From NCBI GenBank assembly GCA_905250115.1, contig CAJNOI010000007.1, forward strand, positions 363,049 through 427,048: a DNA stretch of 64,000 nt, read 5' to 3'. This document shows positions 1 to 13,900 of this stretch, in pieces (the first letter of the stretch is position 1; the number at the start of each line of letters is the position of its first letter). The stretch is from Adineta steineri (Eukaryota > Rotifera > Eurotatoria > Adinetida > Adinetidae). The translations under genes were made by a program, and so were the position numbers. Below the pieces are notes generated by a model, which was not told the DNA's origin, searched no databases, and was given only the letters and a program-made list of their open reading frames with translations.

Positions 1-2
1 CA

Positions 3-380
3 TCTAGTGCCAGTACTAGTCCAAAATCATCGAGTACCAGCACTGATTCAGCATCATCTAGTGCCGGCAATACTTTAGCGTCATCGAGTACCAGCACTAA
101 TTCAGCATTATCCAGTGCCAGTACTAGTCCAACATCATCGAGTACCAGCACTAGTTTAGCATCATCCAGTGCCAGTACTACTTTAGGGTCATCTAGTGCC
201 AGCAGTGATTCAGCATCATCCAGTGCCAGCACTACTTTAGCGTCATCTAGTGCCAGCACTAGTCTAACATCATCTAGTGCCAGCGCTGACTCAGCATCAT
301 TCAGTGCTAGCACTAGTCCAACATCATCTAGTGCGAGCACTAGTTCAGCATCATCTAGTGCCAGCTCAAAAGCACCCGCT
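3..380 (+). repeat. 27-bp coding minisatellite
   Basis: About 14 head-to-tail 27-base units, each encoding nine residues and beginning TCTAGTGCC or TCGAGTACC. Copies differ mainly in the third base and in the variable S-P/D-S/T-L positions. The array continues off the left edge. Confidence 0.85.
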
Positions 381-506
381 ACCAGTTCAGTATCAAGTAG
401 TAGTAGCTATAAATTAACTACTATTAGTTCTACATCAAGTACTGCTGCTAGCAGTTCGTCAACATGGCATTGGAATGGTATACCAGGCAATTACCCTTAT
501 GGATAG
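3..506 (+). CDS. Ser/Thr-rich tandem-repeat protein, 3' end
   Basis: The 5' end lies outside the window. Frame 3 is open from the first base to a TAG at 504-506. About 14 copies of a 9-residue unit (consensus S-S-A-S-T-S-x-x-S, 27 bases each) fill 3-380. A non-repetitive Ser-rich tail follows, ending in a short aromatic/Gly/Pro stretch (W-H-W-N-G then P-G-N-Y-P-Y-G). Such Ser/Thr tracts usually act as extracellular, heavily O-glycosylated stalks or mucin-like linkers. No catalytic or binding domain is visible in the part present, so the function of the whole protein is unknown. The Ser-rich character recalls the linker of the kelch protein at 19581-22637, but the repeat unit differs. Confidence 0.7.
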   Translation, partial: SSASTSPKSSSTSTDSASSSAGNTLASSSTSTNSALSSASTSPTSSSTSTSLASSSASTTLGSSSASSDSASSSASTTLASSSASTSLTSSSASADSASFSASTSPTSSSASTSSASSSASSKAPATSSVSSSSSYKLTTISSTSSTAASSSSTWHWNGIPGNYPYG

Positions 507-1433
507 GGCATTGTCAATTTCTTAACACATTGATCCTTTACCAACTAGTTAATTTAAATCATTCATATTATAGTTTATAAACGTTGTTTACAGATTTTCT
601 TATTTCTATAGTAGTAGTGCAGTAACAACTACAACTACAATAAGTATTACTATATGATATATACCGTGATTTACTACGCAATAATTTGATGCCTCTTATA
701 TTTCTCGGAGAATTGAAAAATACCTAGTCACACTTTTTTATAAATCAGTTTCAAGAACAAAAAATATTTGTTGTAATCATTATTTAATTAATAAAACAGC
801 TGTATCATTCGCTTCATTATTCGTTTGTTATAAATTTATGATTAGAATACCCGAAGTATAATACAAACTAGATAGGTAGCATGCGTTACAAATGAAAATC
901 GTTTAGCTGAATTTTAAGGTTGTTAATCAAACGTTATTACTACGAATTGACGACACTTGTATAGAAAGTAAATTGTGAGAATACTACACACATGTCAATG
1001 TAATATCTCGAGGGTATGAGCGTGGTTGTAGTTAAGAGAAGAGATACTGACGCTCACTCTCAAGATGTTTCATAATTATTTCAATTATCAAAAATAAATC
1101 TTTAAGAAATTTTAATCTTTTGTTTTTAAGATTAACTTTTTGATAAGAAGTTTATTTGAAAAATCATCGCTACTACATTAATCAAACGAATATTGATTAT
1201 CCAAGTACATATTTTCAGATCTTTCGTATTATTGAAAATGGAAATTTTACAAAGATATTCAATTATGTTGAATAATAATTATTATGCATTTATCAATATC
1301 CGAATAAAGCATCATTCGTACAAAAAAACACAAAATGATCAGTAAAAAATGCGATAAGAAACATATTGTTAGTAAAGAATAAATACTGATAAGTAAGATG
1401 ATTAAAAAAAGACACAAAAACATTATTCGTTGA
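507..1433. other. Intergenic, no gene seen
   Basis: AT-rich spacer between the Ser-rich protein and the 3' end of PHLPP. The only structure I see is a short imperfect inverted repeat at 1007-1064, described separately. Confidence 0.6.
1007..1064. repeat. Short G/T-rich inverted-repeat element (copy 1)
   Basis: The left arm reads CTCGAGGGTATGAGCGTGG and the right arm ends GACGCTCACTCTCAAG, so the arms are imperfect inverted copies (TTGAGRGTGAGCGT-like). It resembles the elements at 14466, 16388, 16701, 20183, 20237 and 23363. Confidence 0.5.
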
Positions 1434-4400
1434 TTATAATCGAGTTATTTTATTTGGAAGAGATGATGCTTGTGGAGGAGGATTGTTCGTTGTAGCAGAT
1501 GATGATGTCAGTGTACTATTAACAGCAGAAGGTGTTGTTGATGATGTTGATGGATAATGTTTTCGAACATAAAAACTAAATTCATTTGGTGATTGTTGTT
1601 GACAATCTGTATTCGTATTTGTTGATGCTAAACTCATTTGATCAACAACATATGAAAAATCATCATCATCTTCATCACTTGATGATGCTGATAAGACAGC
1701 GTCAGCTACAGGACGTAATCCAGCTGGATATGCTGGAGAATAATCATAATCACATCCTTCATTTGATATATCACTATTACTTGAATATTCAGTTTTAGGT
1801 GGCTTAGAATAACCTAATGGTGGACGAGCTGGGGGAGTAAGTTTCTTTCGGTAACGACCGGTTCGTGCTGATGGTGGACAATCACCACTTAATGATGGAT
1901 TCTTAATACGTTTTGTTCGTGATAATGAATTTGGTGGTGGTGATGTTGAAATAATTTCACTAACAATTGTTAAATCACTTGGTACTATTCGTATTGGTTG
2001 TGCATTTGATGCTGGAAAATTAAAAAGTTTCGTATCAGATTGAAAGATTCTTTCGTTTCTTCTATCACTTAAATTTGATGTATCAGTAAGTGATGTTGCT
2101 AAAAGAGATGTACGTCCACTTCGCGATAGAAGACGATTTTGTGTAGAATCATTTAATGTTGCTGGTGCGTCACTAGATGATGATGCTTGATCGGATTGAT
2201 GATAAAAATATTCACTCATAGGATTTAAATGAATATCTGATGAATGATGTTCTTCATTTGAATCATCTTCATCACCACCACTTAATTCACCAACACTTAA
2301 ATAACCTGTAGAATCTAATAATGGCATTAATGGACTTGCTATTGGCGAATGTTCACCTATAGAATTAATAAAATGAGAAATAATGATTTATTATATAAAA
2401 TTAACAAAAAGAAAGAAATTTTATCGTTATACTAATCAATACTGAATACATACCTGAACTTGTATTAGCTGAATAAGTTTGTTGTCGTGCTAATCTTGGT
2501 TGTTGATAAGGGGTATTTGGTATATGATAAACTTTTTTTTGAAAATTGAATCTAACAATTAATACAGCTAAATTTTCTTTTGCACCATAACTTTGTGCTA
2601 TATCAACAAGTTTTTTTGATGCAAGAACAGGATTATGAATTGAACGGATAGTTCGTACAGCTTCTTCATGTGATAGATGCTGCCATAATAAATTATTTGC
2701 AATAATAAAAAATTCATCATTTTTACTTAAAATAAATGATGATATATGTGGTGTTGGTAAAACAGCTGGATAAAGAAATGAACAGCCTAACATTCTTGTT
2801 TGAGATGTTATAGCATTTAATGCATTATCTTCATTAATAATTATATTTGGTGTTTTTCTTACACGTTTACCTTCACCTTCATCATGTGGAATTGTAAAAC
2901 GACGTGTTAAAGGATGTATTATTGATGATCGACAAAGTATAGCTTCACAGTGACCAACATTAGCTGCATTTAATTCAAAACGAAAATTATTTTCAGTTTG
3001 TGATGATGATGAAGATGTTGTTGTTGTTGATGAATAAACATTTGAATTTATTGTATTTAATGGGGTTAAACTACGTATATGAACTACAGTTGATGCTGCA
3101 CCTAAACGTTGTCCAGTTGTTTTTAATCGTCTAAAAAACAAATAAAATATTATTTTAATAAAATAATAGAATTAAAACAAACTTTTGTAATGTAAGAAAT
3201 GTATGTTTAAGATAAACATTTGCTTGATCACATTGTTCATATTCATATTTTAATATATCAGGTAATTTATGTTTAAGAATAAGTGGAACTTCATTATTTA
3301 ATCCACCATCAAACATTGCAAATAAAGCATCATTAGCTGAATAATTAAATGATCCTTCATTTACAGTTGTTATTGCTAATCTATATATAGATTGAAAAAA
3401 AAAGAGATTATTAACAGAAAATAATATTAGAGAAACATTAATGCAAACCTATTTCGACTACCAGAACTTTGAGCAAAACCAACAGTCCATAATGATGTAT
3501 CAGATGATATATCTGATAATCCCGATATATTTATTAAAGAAACAGTTTTTTGACTAAAATAAAGATTAATCATATAGAGATATATTATTGATTTTATAAT
3601 TAGACTTAAAGCATAGATAACTAATCAAGTTATAATCTCTTTCGGATACAAAAAATTGTGGCAGCGAAATTTACCTTCATAATTTCTTCTCTAACTGCAT
3701 CATCGATTAAATCTACGTGAGATCAAATATTACAGTATACTGGTTGTCCTATACTTAACCCTAAAACACTAATTCATTTCTTTCCTTCACTATTGATCTG
3801 CTGGCAGAACACCAAAAGAAACGTTTAAGGTGCGTGTATGCCCCAGGCGGTCGTGTCAAGGTTAAAAGTGTTTATTACAAAACATACCTTAATGATTTTA
3901 GACTATCTCTTTGTATATTAATTGCTTGATTTCCAGATAAATCAAGTATTGTTAATGATGGTGGAAATAAATTATCAATAGAAGCTGAATCAATTGCATT
4001 AAAACTTAAATCTAATACCTAAATGAAATTCAATTATATTATTTAATTAATATTCACATTGAAAATATATACTTTAAGTGAATTCAATTGACGTAAATCT
4101 GGTATTGCACGAAGTTGATTTGAATGAAGATATAATCCTTGTAAATTTTCCATTGATGATAATGCAGTTTGTGGTAATGATTGAATATTATTTCCTGATA
4201 AATTTAAATCTGTTAATGAAACTAATTTACTCAAAGAAACATCATCCACTTGTTCAAGTTTATTATAAGCTAAATAGAGTATTTTTAATCGTTCATAACG
4301 AGATATTAATGCGAATACATCATCATCTAATTCATTACACGATAAATAAAGTTCTTGTAAACGATTTAAATCAGTACGATCATTTGGTAATGGTAATGAT

Positions 4401-6916
4401 ATAAGTTGATTCGAACTTAAATTTAAAATTTTTAATCGATGCATATTTTTCAAGAAATTAACTGGTAATTGTTCAATACGATTCGAATGAAGTAGAAGAG
4501 TTTCAATATTACAATTTGTTATTTTCCCAGGAAGTTGTAATAAACGATTATGATTTAATCGAATATATTGAAGACGTTTACTTGATGTAAAAAATTTATT
4601 AGGTAAAACATTAATTCGATTATGATCAGCTATTAATCTTTCTAATGATAAGTTATCTTCATTTAACCAATCGGGAAGATTTTGAAATTCATTTCTATCA
4701 GAAAAAACAATTAAATTTAATAAAATAAATATTATATAGAACTTACGAGCTTATATCAAGTTGAACTAAATTTATCGGAGGAGTAATTACATCAATATGT
4801 TTTAATTCTAAAAGAGAAGAGGAGAAAATACAATAAAAATTTTCAAAAAAAAAAGAAAGTTTTACTATTATGAGAAGCATTTAATTGTTTTAATAAATGA
4901 CCATTTAATATTAAACGTGATGTATTATTATATGAACAATTTATTTGTTCGAGATTATTTAATGAACGTAAATCAAGTTCATATATACGATAATTATGTG
5001 AAATATCAATGTATGTTAGATGTATTAATTGATTTAATAAAAGAAAATCATTTTCATCAAATTTAACTTGATTCATACGTAGATCTAATTGACGACAATG
5101 TTCAAGATATTGTATACTATCGACGGATAATTTACGAATATGATTTCCTGCTAAAGATAAATGACTAACATCAGAATAACGAACATTTGTTAAACGTGCT
5201 AATGATATTGGAATATCTTTAAATAGATTAAAATCCAGATAAAAATCACGTAATCGTTTGAGATTTTCGATTTCATCTGGTAAATTTGATAGACGATTAC
5301 TTTGTAAATTGAGAACTTCCAAACTAAACACAACGACAACAAAAAAATCTTGATTGAAAAAAAATAAAAAAATATTTACTTTTGTAATTTATCGATATCA
5401 CTTGGAATGGAATCGATACCATTACTAGCAAGATTTAAATCAACAATACGAGGAAGATGACAAATAACATTTGGAAAGATTTTTAAATCATTATCAGCTA
5501 AATTTAAACATGTTAAATGTTGAAAACGTGTTAAATCATCGAGCCAACCTAAAAAAAACAATGAATATAAATATCATCATCATCATTGATAAGATAATGC
5601 TATGTTTACTGTGAGACTCTGATTTTTTTTATCGAATAGAAAAGGTTTCTATCGGATTTTTTACAATCACCTCGATAGCTTAAAATTAAGTATGGAAACC
5701 ATAAAAAAAAACGTTCGATTTTTTTCTAAGGTATCAAGAAAAATAAGGAATTAGATTTATTTACCGGCAGTAAAAACTGCTTCATCAGATGGTCTCATAA
5801 GTAAATTATTGTGTCGTAAATTAAGAACAGCTAATTTTGGATTAACAAATAATGTTTTTGGAATTAATTCCAAATGACTCGAAGAATAATCAGCAATATC
5901 CGGTAATTTATTTGTAGTCTAAAGAAAATATTCAAGAATTAATTTCATGCTTATAAAAAGAAATTGATACATACTTTTCGTAAACGTTTAAGCCATCGAC
6001 TATATTCTTCGTCATTATTCAAAGCCATAAATAAAGCTTCACCTTTTCCATCATCAACAGTTAATTTTAAACAAAATGGTTTATCTCTTGAATGAACTTC
6101 TTCGACACTTGCACGTTGTAATTCAATGACACATGGATTTGTATTTGCATCTACAAATAAAAAACAAATCGAGAATTTCTATGAAAAAAAGATGAAGAAG
6201 TTTATTTTCAAACCAGGATAAACTGTTAATCGACTAGTTGATATAACACATTTTCGTTTAATCCATTTTCGTATTAATTTTCCTTTACGAATCCATGCTA
6301 ATGTTGATAAACTTCGAGGTTGAATTTTTGGATCAATTATTAATCGATCAGAAAGAAATCGTATAAGATAACCAAGATCATGTTTATCACCTTCTTGTTG
6401 TAATCGTTGTACAGATGAAAATCCAATAGAAAGAAGATAATTATGTTGAATAAATAATGGTTTCTCATCTGGTCGTAAATGTTGTATACGATCACCATGA
6501 TATTGAGCATACCATGTTCGTGGATCTAAATCATTATTTAATCTTGAACATATTTGTTCAATTGTTGTCCACATTGTACATGGTACAAGTTTCGAACGTG
6601 GATATGATGATGATGCATCATTTGGATCATATAAACGAATAAAACCATTATTTGAATCAAGTAAAAGCCATTCATCAATATTATTTGTATTATTTTGATT
6701 AATTTGATTAATTGATGAAAATGCTGATGTTAAATTAGGAAGTGCTGCGTTATCACCTGCAGGTGGTGTCATATTTGTATTGTCATTTCTGTTTGTTGCT
6801 AGACTAATATATTGTTTTATAAATTGTCGATTTGGATAGTAGAGATCATCGGATATATGATGGGAAATATCGTAAGACGCCAGGTTGAAGAAAATATGGT
6901 AAATAAATGTTGACAC
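1434..6916 (-). CDS. PHLPP: PH domain leucine-rich repeat protein phosphatase (PHLPP-like)
   Basis: Predicted Ser/Thr phosphatase of the PHLPP family, known for dephosphorylating AKT/PKC-type AGC kinases at membranes. Coding exons on the minus strand: 6916-6214, 6150-5975, 5918-5765, 5548-5380, 5323-4866, 4807-4747, 4694-4073, 4018-3888, 3553-3449, 3380-3183, 3130-2454, 2356-1434. The frame holds at every junction, giving about 1458 residues, against about 1320 for human PHLPP2 as I recall it. In order: an RA-like N-terminal region; a PH domain ending in R-W-L-K-R-L; a long leucine-rich array (L-x-L-x-x-N pattern); a PP2C-like domain with F-D-G-G-L-N-N-E-V-P and A-N-V-G-H-C-E-A; a disordered Ser-rich tail; and a C-terminal I-T-R-L, a class I PDZ ligand. 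The canonical PP2C D-N near the end of the domain reads E-N. The first Met (6916) is uncertain: the first ~45 residues look non-conserved, and Met49 at 6772 is an alternative. Confidence 0.9.
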
Positions 6917-7904
6917 GAGCGTGTTTTATAACAATTATGAAGATCATGGCATTCATCACGCGCAAACGCGTGTGAGAACTCGTAAAGAGTAATTTAAGCT
7001 TTTCTCTTTCGTTTCGTTTTTTTTTTCAATCACTTTTCTTTTTTTTTCTATGCCCTTTTCTTTACTGTTCTTTCAACCAATCTTGAGTTATATTTTAACG
7101 AATCAAGTTTAAAATATTTTATTTTGACAGCTTGCGATATCTATAGATATAGGTGAGTTTTATTTGAAAATAATGAACATTCTTTCATTCACCAACAAAA
7201 GCGATCAACAACGAAATGTGTCAATCATTTGATAAAATCATGAAAGATCGGACTACTGCTATTCGTTTTTTTTTCTCTTTATAATCTAAAGTCACATCAA
7301 CATTCAAAATAGAGTATTTCTTTTGTCATGATCGAAAAAAGTCAGGTATTCTGATCGGTAAATAATGACAGAGATTAACAGTTACATACGTTTATAATAT
7401 TGTTATTGTTGATCGATAGAAATATTTTACGTATTATAAATAAAGAATAAATTGATTGTAGTTTATTTTTCATATGATTTCATCCTACAGTGTATATAAA
7501 ACATTTCAGACTTCATTATACATGATATACTAATATCAAATATTTTTTTCCATTCAAAAATTGATTTGTTAAATGTCTCTAGGTTCTTCCAATGTTTGTA
7601 TTGAGATGTACTAAAGAAAAAATATATAATTTTGACTCAAATGATAACAGTTTTAATGCCAAGATTTTTATATTAAATGGTTTGACGTTCCTACAAGTCT
7701 AGAATTTTTTTGAATTGTTGTATTCTTTAATTATTTATATTTAAAAAATTCTCATTGACTATGAGCGATCTCTATAGAAAAAGTAAAATGGAAGGTGTTG
7801 TTGTCTAGCAGTGTTTGTAAATCGAAAATGGTTGTTATTCGCAACAAAAGTCTGTTACTCTAAAACAAAGCGGACATTACTTTTCACACACATCAACACG
7901 AACG
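6917..7904. promoter_or_regulatory. Divergent intergenic region, PHLPP / ODAD4
   Basis: About 990 bases separate the divergently transcribed PHLPP (-) and ODAD4-PLAT (+) genes, so the promoters of both must lie here or in unseen 5' exons. The sequence is AT-rich with several T-runs (7017-7050, 7266-7275). I see no clear core promoter element and no coding sequence. Confidence 0.5.
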
Positions 7905-10900
7905 ATGGTTAAAAAAGACGATGAAGTCAGTGTTTCCTCGGAAACCAAAGGTCCATTAAAAAGTTTTCAAGCATTGATGGGCGAAGGTGAAAAGTTTTCT
8001 CGAGATAAGCTCTATACCAAAGCTATTCAATCTTATACTGAGGTAAATTTATTTTATTAATAAAGTTTTAATATATAAAAAAAAAATTAAATTCAGGCAC
8101 TCAGCCTTTTACCAATTGATGATGATAAATCAACAGCAAAAGATATTAATGATCGATTAAATGGTCTAGTTGCTCGATCAGCATGTTACTTGAAAACTGG
8201 AAAAAATAATTTAGCATTACAAGATGCTGAAGAATCATTAAAAAGCAATAAAGAATTTACCAAAGTATTTTTTTGTTTGGTTTTTTTTAATATTTTATTC
8301 TTCTATTCTTATCATGAAGGGTCTATATCAAAAAGCTGAAGCTCTTTACGCAATGGGTGAATTTGAATTAGCATTAATGTTTTATCATCGTGGTAAAAAA
8401 CTTCGAGGAGATCTTCGAGAATTTCAATTAGGTATCAATAAAGCCCAAGAAGCTATTGATAATTCAGTTGGAGGTATTTATTTATTGAATCAAATTTAAT
8501 CTGAAAATGATTTGAATTTTGTTTTTTTTAACTAAGATCCAAATCGTGTTAAACTTGAAGCAAGTGGTGACTTATCGATTTTTTACAAAAATGAAGAGGT
8601 AAAATATTTTTCTAATAAAAATATATGTTTGCACATATGCATGATATTTCACAGGATGAAGCCAAAAAGGTGATTTTATTTTCTAGTTTGAGATTAATCT
8701 AGTATTTTTTGCGTGATTAATTTGCTAATAATGAAATTATGCTTTGTTTTCACTGTATTGAATAGAATCATAATTCACATTTTTTTTACTTATAAAATAA
8801 TAATAGAAAAAGAAACAACCAGTCGGTTATGTACGTGCATCACAAAAGAAAGATACAACTGTTCAACGTAAACCTCATCCACCACCAGCTAATCCAAAAA
8901 CAACAAAACAACTTCTAGGTGATCTATATGAAGATCGATGTTTTCTCGATAAAATTGTCAATAATACAAGTAAAAGATTATTTTTTGTAAATTTATTATT
9001 TTGATTATAATTTTATTTTATAGCTGTTACAAAACAAAATACAAAATCTGGTGATGCTATTTATCAATTAGCATCTGATGGAATTGATTATTTGGATAAT
9101 CGAACACATTTCTGGCGTCAACAGGAACCACTTTATGCTCGTTCAAAAGGCTCGAAAAAACCGGAAAGTGATGATGAAATTTACAATTATATTCATCGTG
9201 AACTTGAAGCAATTGATGAACGTAAATAAATTTTCCAAGAAAAGAAATATATATAAATTAAATTTCATTTTTTGTTTTTTCTAGAACAAAATATGGATCA
9301 ATTTGGTGATGCACGTCGTCGTGCACATCGTTTACTTGATTTCTGTGAAAAATTAGATGAAAATAAATTTCCAGAAAAACAATCTGTACTTGCCGATGTT
9401 TATTCACGTTTAGGCAATGCATACTTAGAATTAGGTGATTATAATAAAGCATTAGATTATCATTTCCGTGATTTAACAATTGCCGAAAAAAAACATTATA
9501 CCGATCGATCATCACGTGCATTGGATAATTTGGGTCGAGTATATGCACGTAGTGGACAATTTGCACAAGCTATTCAAGTATGGGAAAGAAAGATACCATT
9601 AGCATCATCACCATTAGAAAAAGCATGGTTATTTCATGAAATTGGTCAATGCCATTTTGGACTTGGTTTGTGAAGAACAAAAAAAAAAAAGAATTTTTTG
9701 TTTTTATTAAAAATTTTTCTTAAGGTGATTATGAACGATCAAAACGTTATGGTGAACGATCATATGTTGAAGCTGTTGCTGTCAATGATCCAGTTTGGCA
9801 ATTAAATGCTAAAGTACTTGTTGCACATAGTCAAGCAAAATTAAGACAATATCGTGAAGCTGAACAAACATTTGAAGAAGCACTTACTTTAGCTAGAGAT
9901 CAACGTAAGTTTAACTTTTAATAGATTTTTTTTATATCCGTCGCTTAAAAACTATTTAGAAGTTAAAAATTCACCAAGTGAGATTAATATATGCCTATAT
10001 GTTGCATGAATTTATTGAGTATCTTTTTAAATGTTCTACTTTGCATGTCAAATGCTTTTTCTCTCGATTCGTTAGCTATACGATAGAAATAGAGATGAAG
10101 AATTTTCTTTTACTATTTAGATGATATGGCTGCTGAACGAGCAATAGAACGTGCATTAAAAGATGTTCGAGATCAAATAGCTAAAGGAGCAGCTGATTGT
10201 AAGTTTGTTTTTATTTAATTTTATTCTTTTAAATATAAATAATTTCTTATTTATTTTTCTATTAGCTCCACCTGATCGACCAGGTAAATTTAGAAAAGAA
10301 ATATTATTATTATTATTCTTTTTAAAATAATATTTCTTTGTAGAAACAACTTATGAAATCAAAATCAAAAGTGATGATACTATTGAATATAGTGATGAAG
10401 ATAAAGGTGCAGTTCAATTAACTATTTATGGTGCTGATGGAAGTTCAGGCTCAATTGATTTACGTAATGATGACAAGAAATTTGATGGGCAATCAACAAC
10501 ACTTAAAAAGAAAGCAATTGATGCAGGAAAAGTATGAATATAAGTTTGAAAAAAACTCTAACTAATTAATTTTTATTGGCTAGGCAACAAAACTTGCATT
10601 GACCTGTAGTAAAATTGATTCATGGCCACTTGATTCAATTGAAATTTCTGATAGTACAAGAAAATCTAAACAGAAGTATGACGAATATTTTTATGTATAG
10701 TATATTTTAAGATGCCATTGAATTTTTCTTTAGATTTTTACTAGCTCAACCAATTGATTCAAATACAAGTATTATTGATCTATATCCAGAAGGATGTAAG
10801 TTTGAGAAAAAAAAATAATTTCTTTATTAAGAATTATATTATCAATTTATTTAGCCATTGTGAAATTTCCTTTTGATACACAACAACAACCTGCAAGAAG

Positions 10901-13900
10901 TATAGTGACATCAGGAAATTAAACGATTAAATAACTTTGTTCTTTTTTTCTTAGAAAATAAACCCAAATCGGCACAAGGAGCTACTGCAAATGATGCAAA
11001 TAAACGTATGGAGTCACCTAATAAATAAACAGAGTTCAGTCTTAGTTTATTGCAAAACTTTTTTGTTGTTTAGCCGCTCAATATTTGGTTAGTGTTAAAA
11101 CCGGTTCAGCAATGGGATCAGGTACTGATGCACATGTATTTATCACCCTTAATGGTGATAAACAAAAAATCACTCGACATCAACTTGATGTACCTGAATC
11201 AGGTCGAAATGCATTTGAAAAGAACTCTAAAGATGATTTTAAATTCACTGATGTTGACGTTGGACAAGTTTGTTTTGTGTTATTTCTATAGATTCATATA
11301 AAACATACTTATTATTCTAGTTGAAAACCATTACTCTTGAACATGATAATTCTGGTACAGCTTCTGGCTGGTTTGTCGATTTTGTTGAAGTCACAGTCAA
11401 TGGAAAAACCACTAAGTAAAAAATCTGGATATTTTTGTTAGGACTTTGCTTATTTTATCTTAAATTTGATATGTATAGATTTCCTGTTAATCGATGGCTT
11501 GATGCAGATGAAGATGATAAACGCATTAGTCTTGAACTTGAACCAAATAAAAAACCTGGATCCATGGCTCAAGCTGGTAAGTAGAAAAAAATTTTTTGTT
11601 TGAAATTTTTTATACTAACAACTAATCTATTTAACACATCAGAAGTAGAAACTAACAAAGAAGAAAAACGTCCATCGATTTCGTCGAACGATGAACATAG
11701 AAACAGAAAACCATCTGAAGAAAAAGTTGTATATGATGACTTTTTTGATGACGATGAAGAGGGTCGGTTGCCATAAACATTTGTGTCGTTTTTATTGTTT
11801 GCTTTTGCTTTTCAATGGATAATATGCTATGTGCTGTATTTTTTTGTGAGAATGATTATTTAATTTTGTTTTTAAAATATTCAGATAAATCAAAAAATGC
11901 AAACAATGTTGATTATGAAGTAACAGTTAAAACAGGCGATAAACGAGGAGCAGGAACTGGTACTATTTTTCATAAAACTATTCTTTATAAGACGAAACTT
12001 TTATTTTAACATTGAATAGATGCAAATATATACTTAAGTATATATGGCGATAAGGGCAAAATTGAACGAAATCAATTAAAAGAACCAATGGAGCATACTG
12101 TGAATAAATTTGAAGCTGATGCAACAAATCGCTTTAAAATAAATGGAGCAGATCTCGGAAAAGTAATATGGAACAAAAAATTAGCTCTTCCATAAGTTTA
12201 AATATATTTAAGATTCAACGAGCTCATATTGAACATGATGGTACTGGAATTGGTTCTGGTTGGTATCTAGATTGGATTGAAATTCGTGATATTGCAAACA
12301 AGATAACCTATAAGTAAAAGATAATATAAATTTATGTTACATTAATTTTCTAATGTTTATATAGATTTCCGGTTGACCGATGGTTAGATCGGGGTGAAGG
12401 AGATAAAAGAATTGCACTTGATCTTGAACCAGATAAAAAACCTGGTCAATTAGGAGGTATTAGTTCATGTCTTCTATCAACATGCATCATTTAAAAAAAT
12501 ACTTTCTTTCAGCACCTAAAACTCCAGATACAACAGTATCTCAACAGCCTGCTAAAGGTAAGAAATAAAGTCATACTACAGTTATAATACAAATAAATAT
12601 ACGACTAACAATATCTTACTAATGAAAGATATCGAAAAAAAATACTCTTAAGTAAAACTACAGTATTTATATGAGTTTTACTAGAAAATAACACATAGGC
12701 CCCATTCTTCGATAAGAGACCTGATAGTTCAAGCTAAGTCTATGATAACATATCGATAAAACAATCTCAATTTACATCAATGATACATAGTTGTAAAATG
12801 CAGATATTCTTCTTACTATTGCCTAGAAATGACAGAAGTTTTACTTTAATATCTTTGTGTAGTAATCAGACAACACTATCAACTACTTTCTAACTTAACT
12901 ATAACTCTATTTTCTATTAAACAGCACAAGCGAAACCAACTACATCTGATTCGAATAAAAGTAAATACGCCATTACTACTTACTTTAAACTTATTTTAAC
13001 ACTGTTTTTCGTATTTAGAAGTTTCCTATTTGGTTAGTGTCAAAACTGGTCCAGAAATGGGATCAGGTACTGATGCAAAAGTATTCATCACTCTCAATGG
13101 TGACAAACAAAAAATTGCTCGACATCAACTTGATGTACCTGAATCAGGTCGAAATCCATTCGAAAGAAATAATAAAGATGACTATAAATTTGATGAAGTT
13201 GATGTTGGACAAGTATGTTTTCTCTTAATTCTGTACATTCTTATGTAAGATACTCTTTATTCTAGTTAAAAACAATCATTCTTGAACATGATAATTCTGG
13301 TTTAGCGTCTGGTTGGTTTGTCGATTTTGTTGAAGTCACCTTTAATGGAACTACCACCAGGTAAAAGAACTAAATATTTTCGTTACGACTTTGTTTTTTA
13401 TCTGAAACTTGATGTATAGATTTCCTGTTGGTCGATGGCTCGACAAAGACGAAGATGATAAACGCATTAGTCTTGAACTTGAACCAAATAAAAAACCAGC
13501 ATCAAAATCTAATAGTAAGGAGACATTATCTTGTTTGAACTTTGTATACTAACAACTAATATATTTAACATATATCAGACGTAGATACTAACAAAGAAGA
13601 AAAACGTTCTTCTATTTCGTCGGATAGTGAAAATAGAAGTGATCAATCTTCTGTTAAAAAGACTAAAGATAATGAGTTTGTCAAGAATGAGGGTTGGTTG
13701 ATTTGATGCACATTATGCTGTTATTATAGTTTCTGCTAGTATATGCTTTTGCTTGCTAGTGGCATTGCTTATGTGTCGTGACTCTCCTTCTATATCATTG
13801 AGTTAATATTATATGCAATATTTAGATGCTTCAAAAAATCCAAATGCTATCGAATATGAAGTAACTGTTACAACAGCTAAAAAACGAGGAGCTGGAACTG

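Noticed and set aside
3554-3887. Longer than usual PHLPP intron (334 bases)
   Set aside because: I looked for a hidden exon or RNA gene. The flanking exons already join in phase and no extra conserved frame was found.
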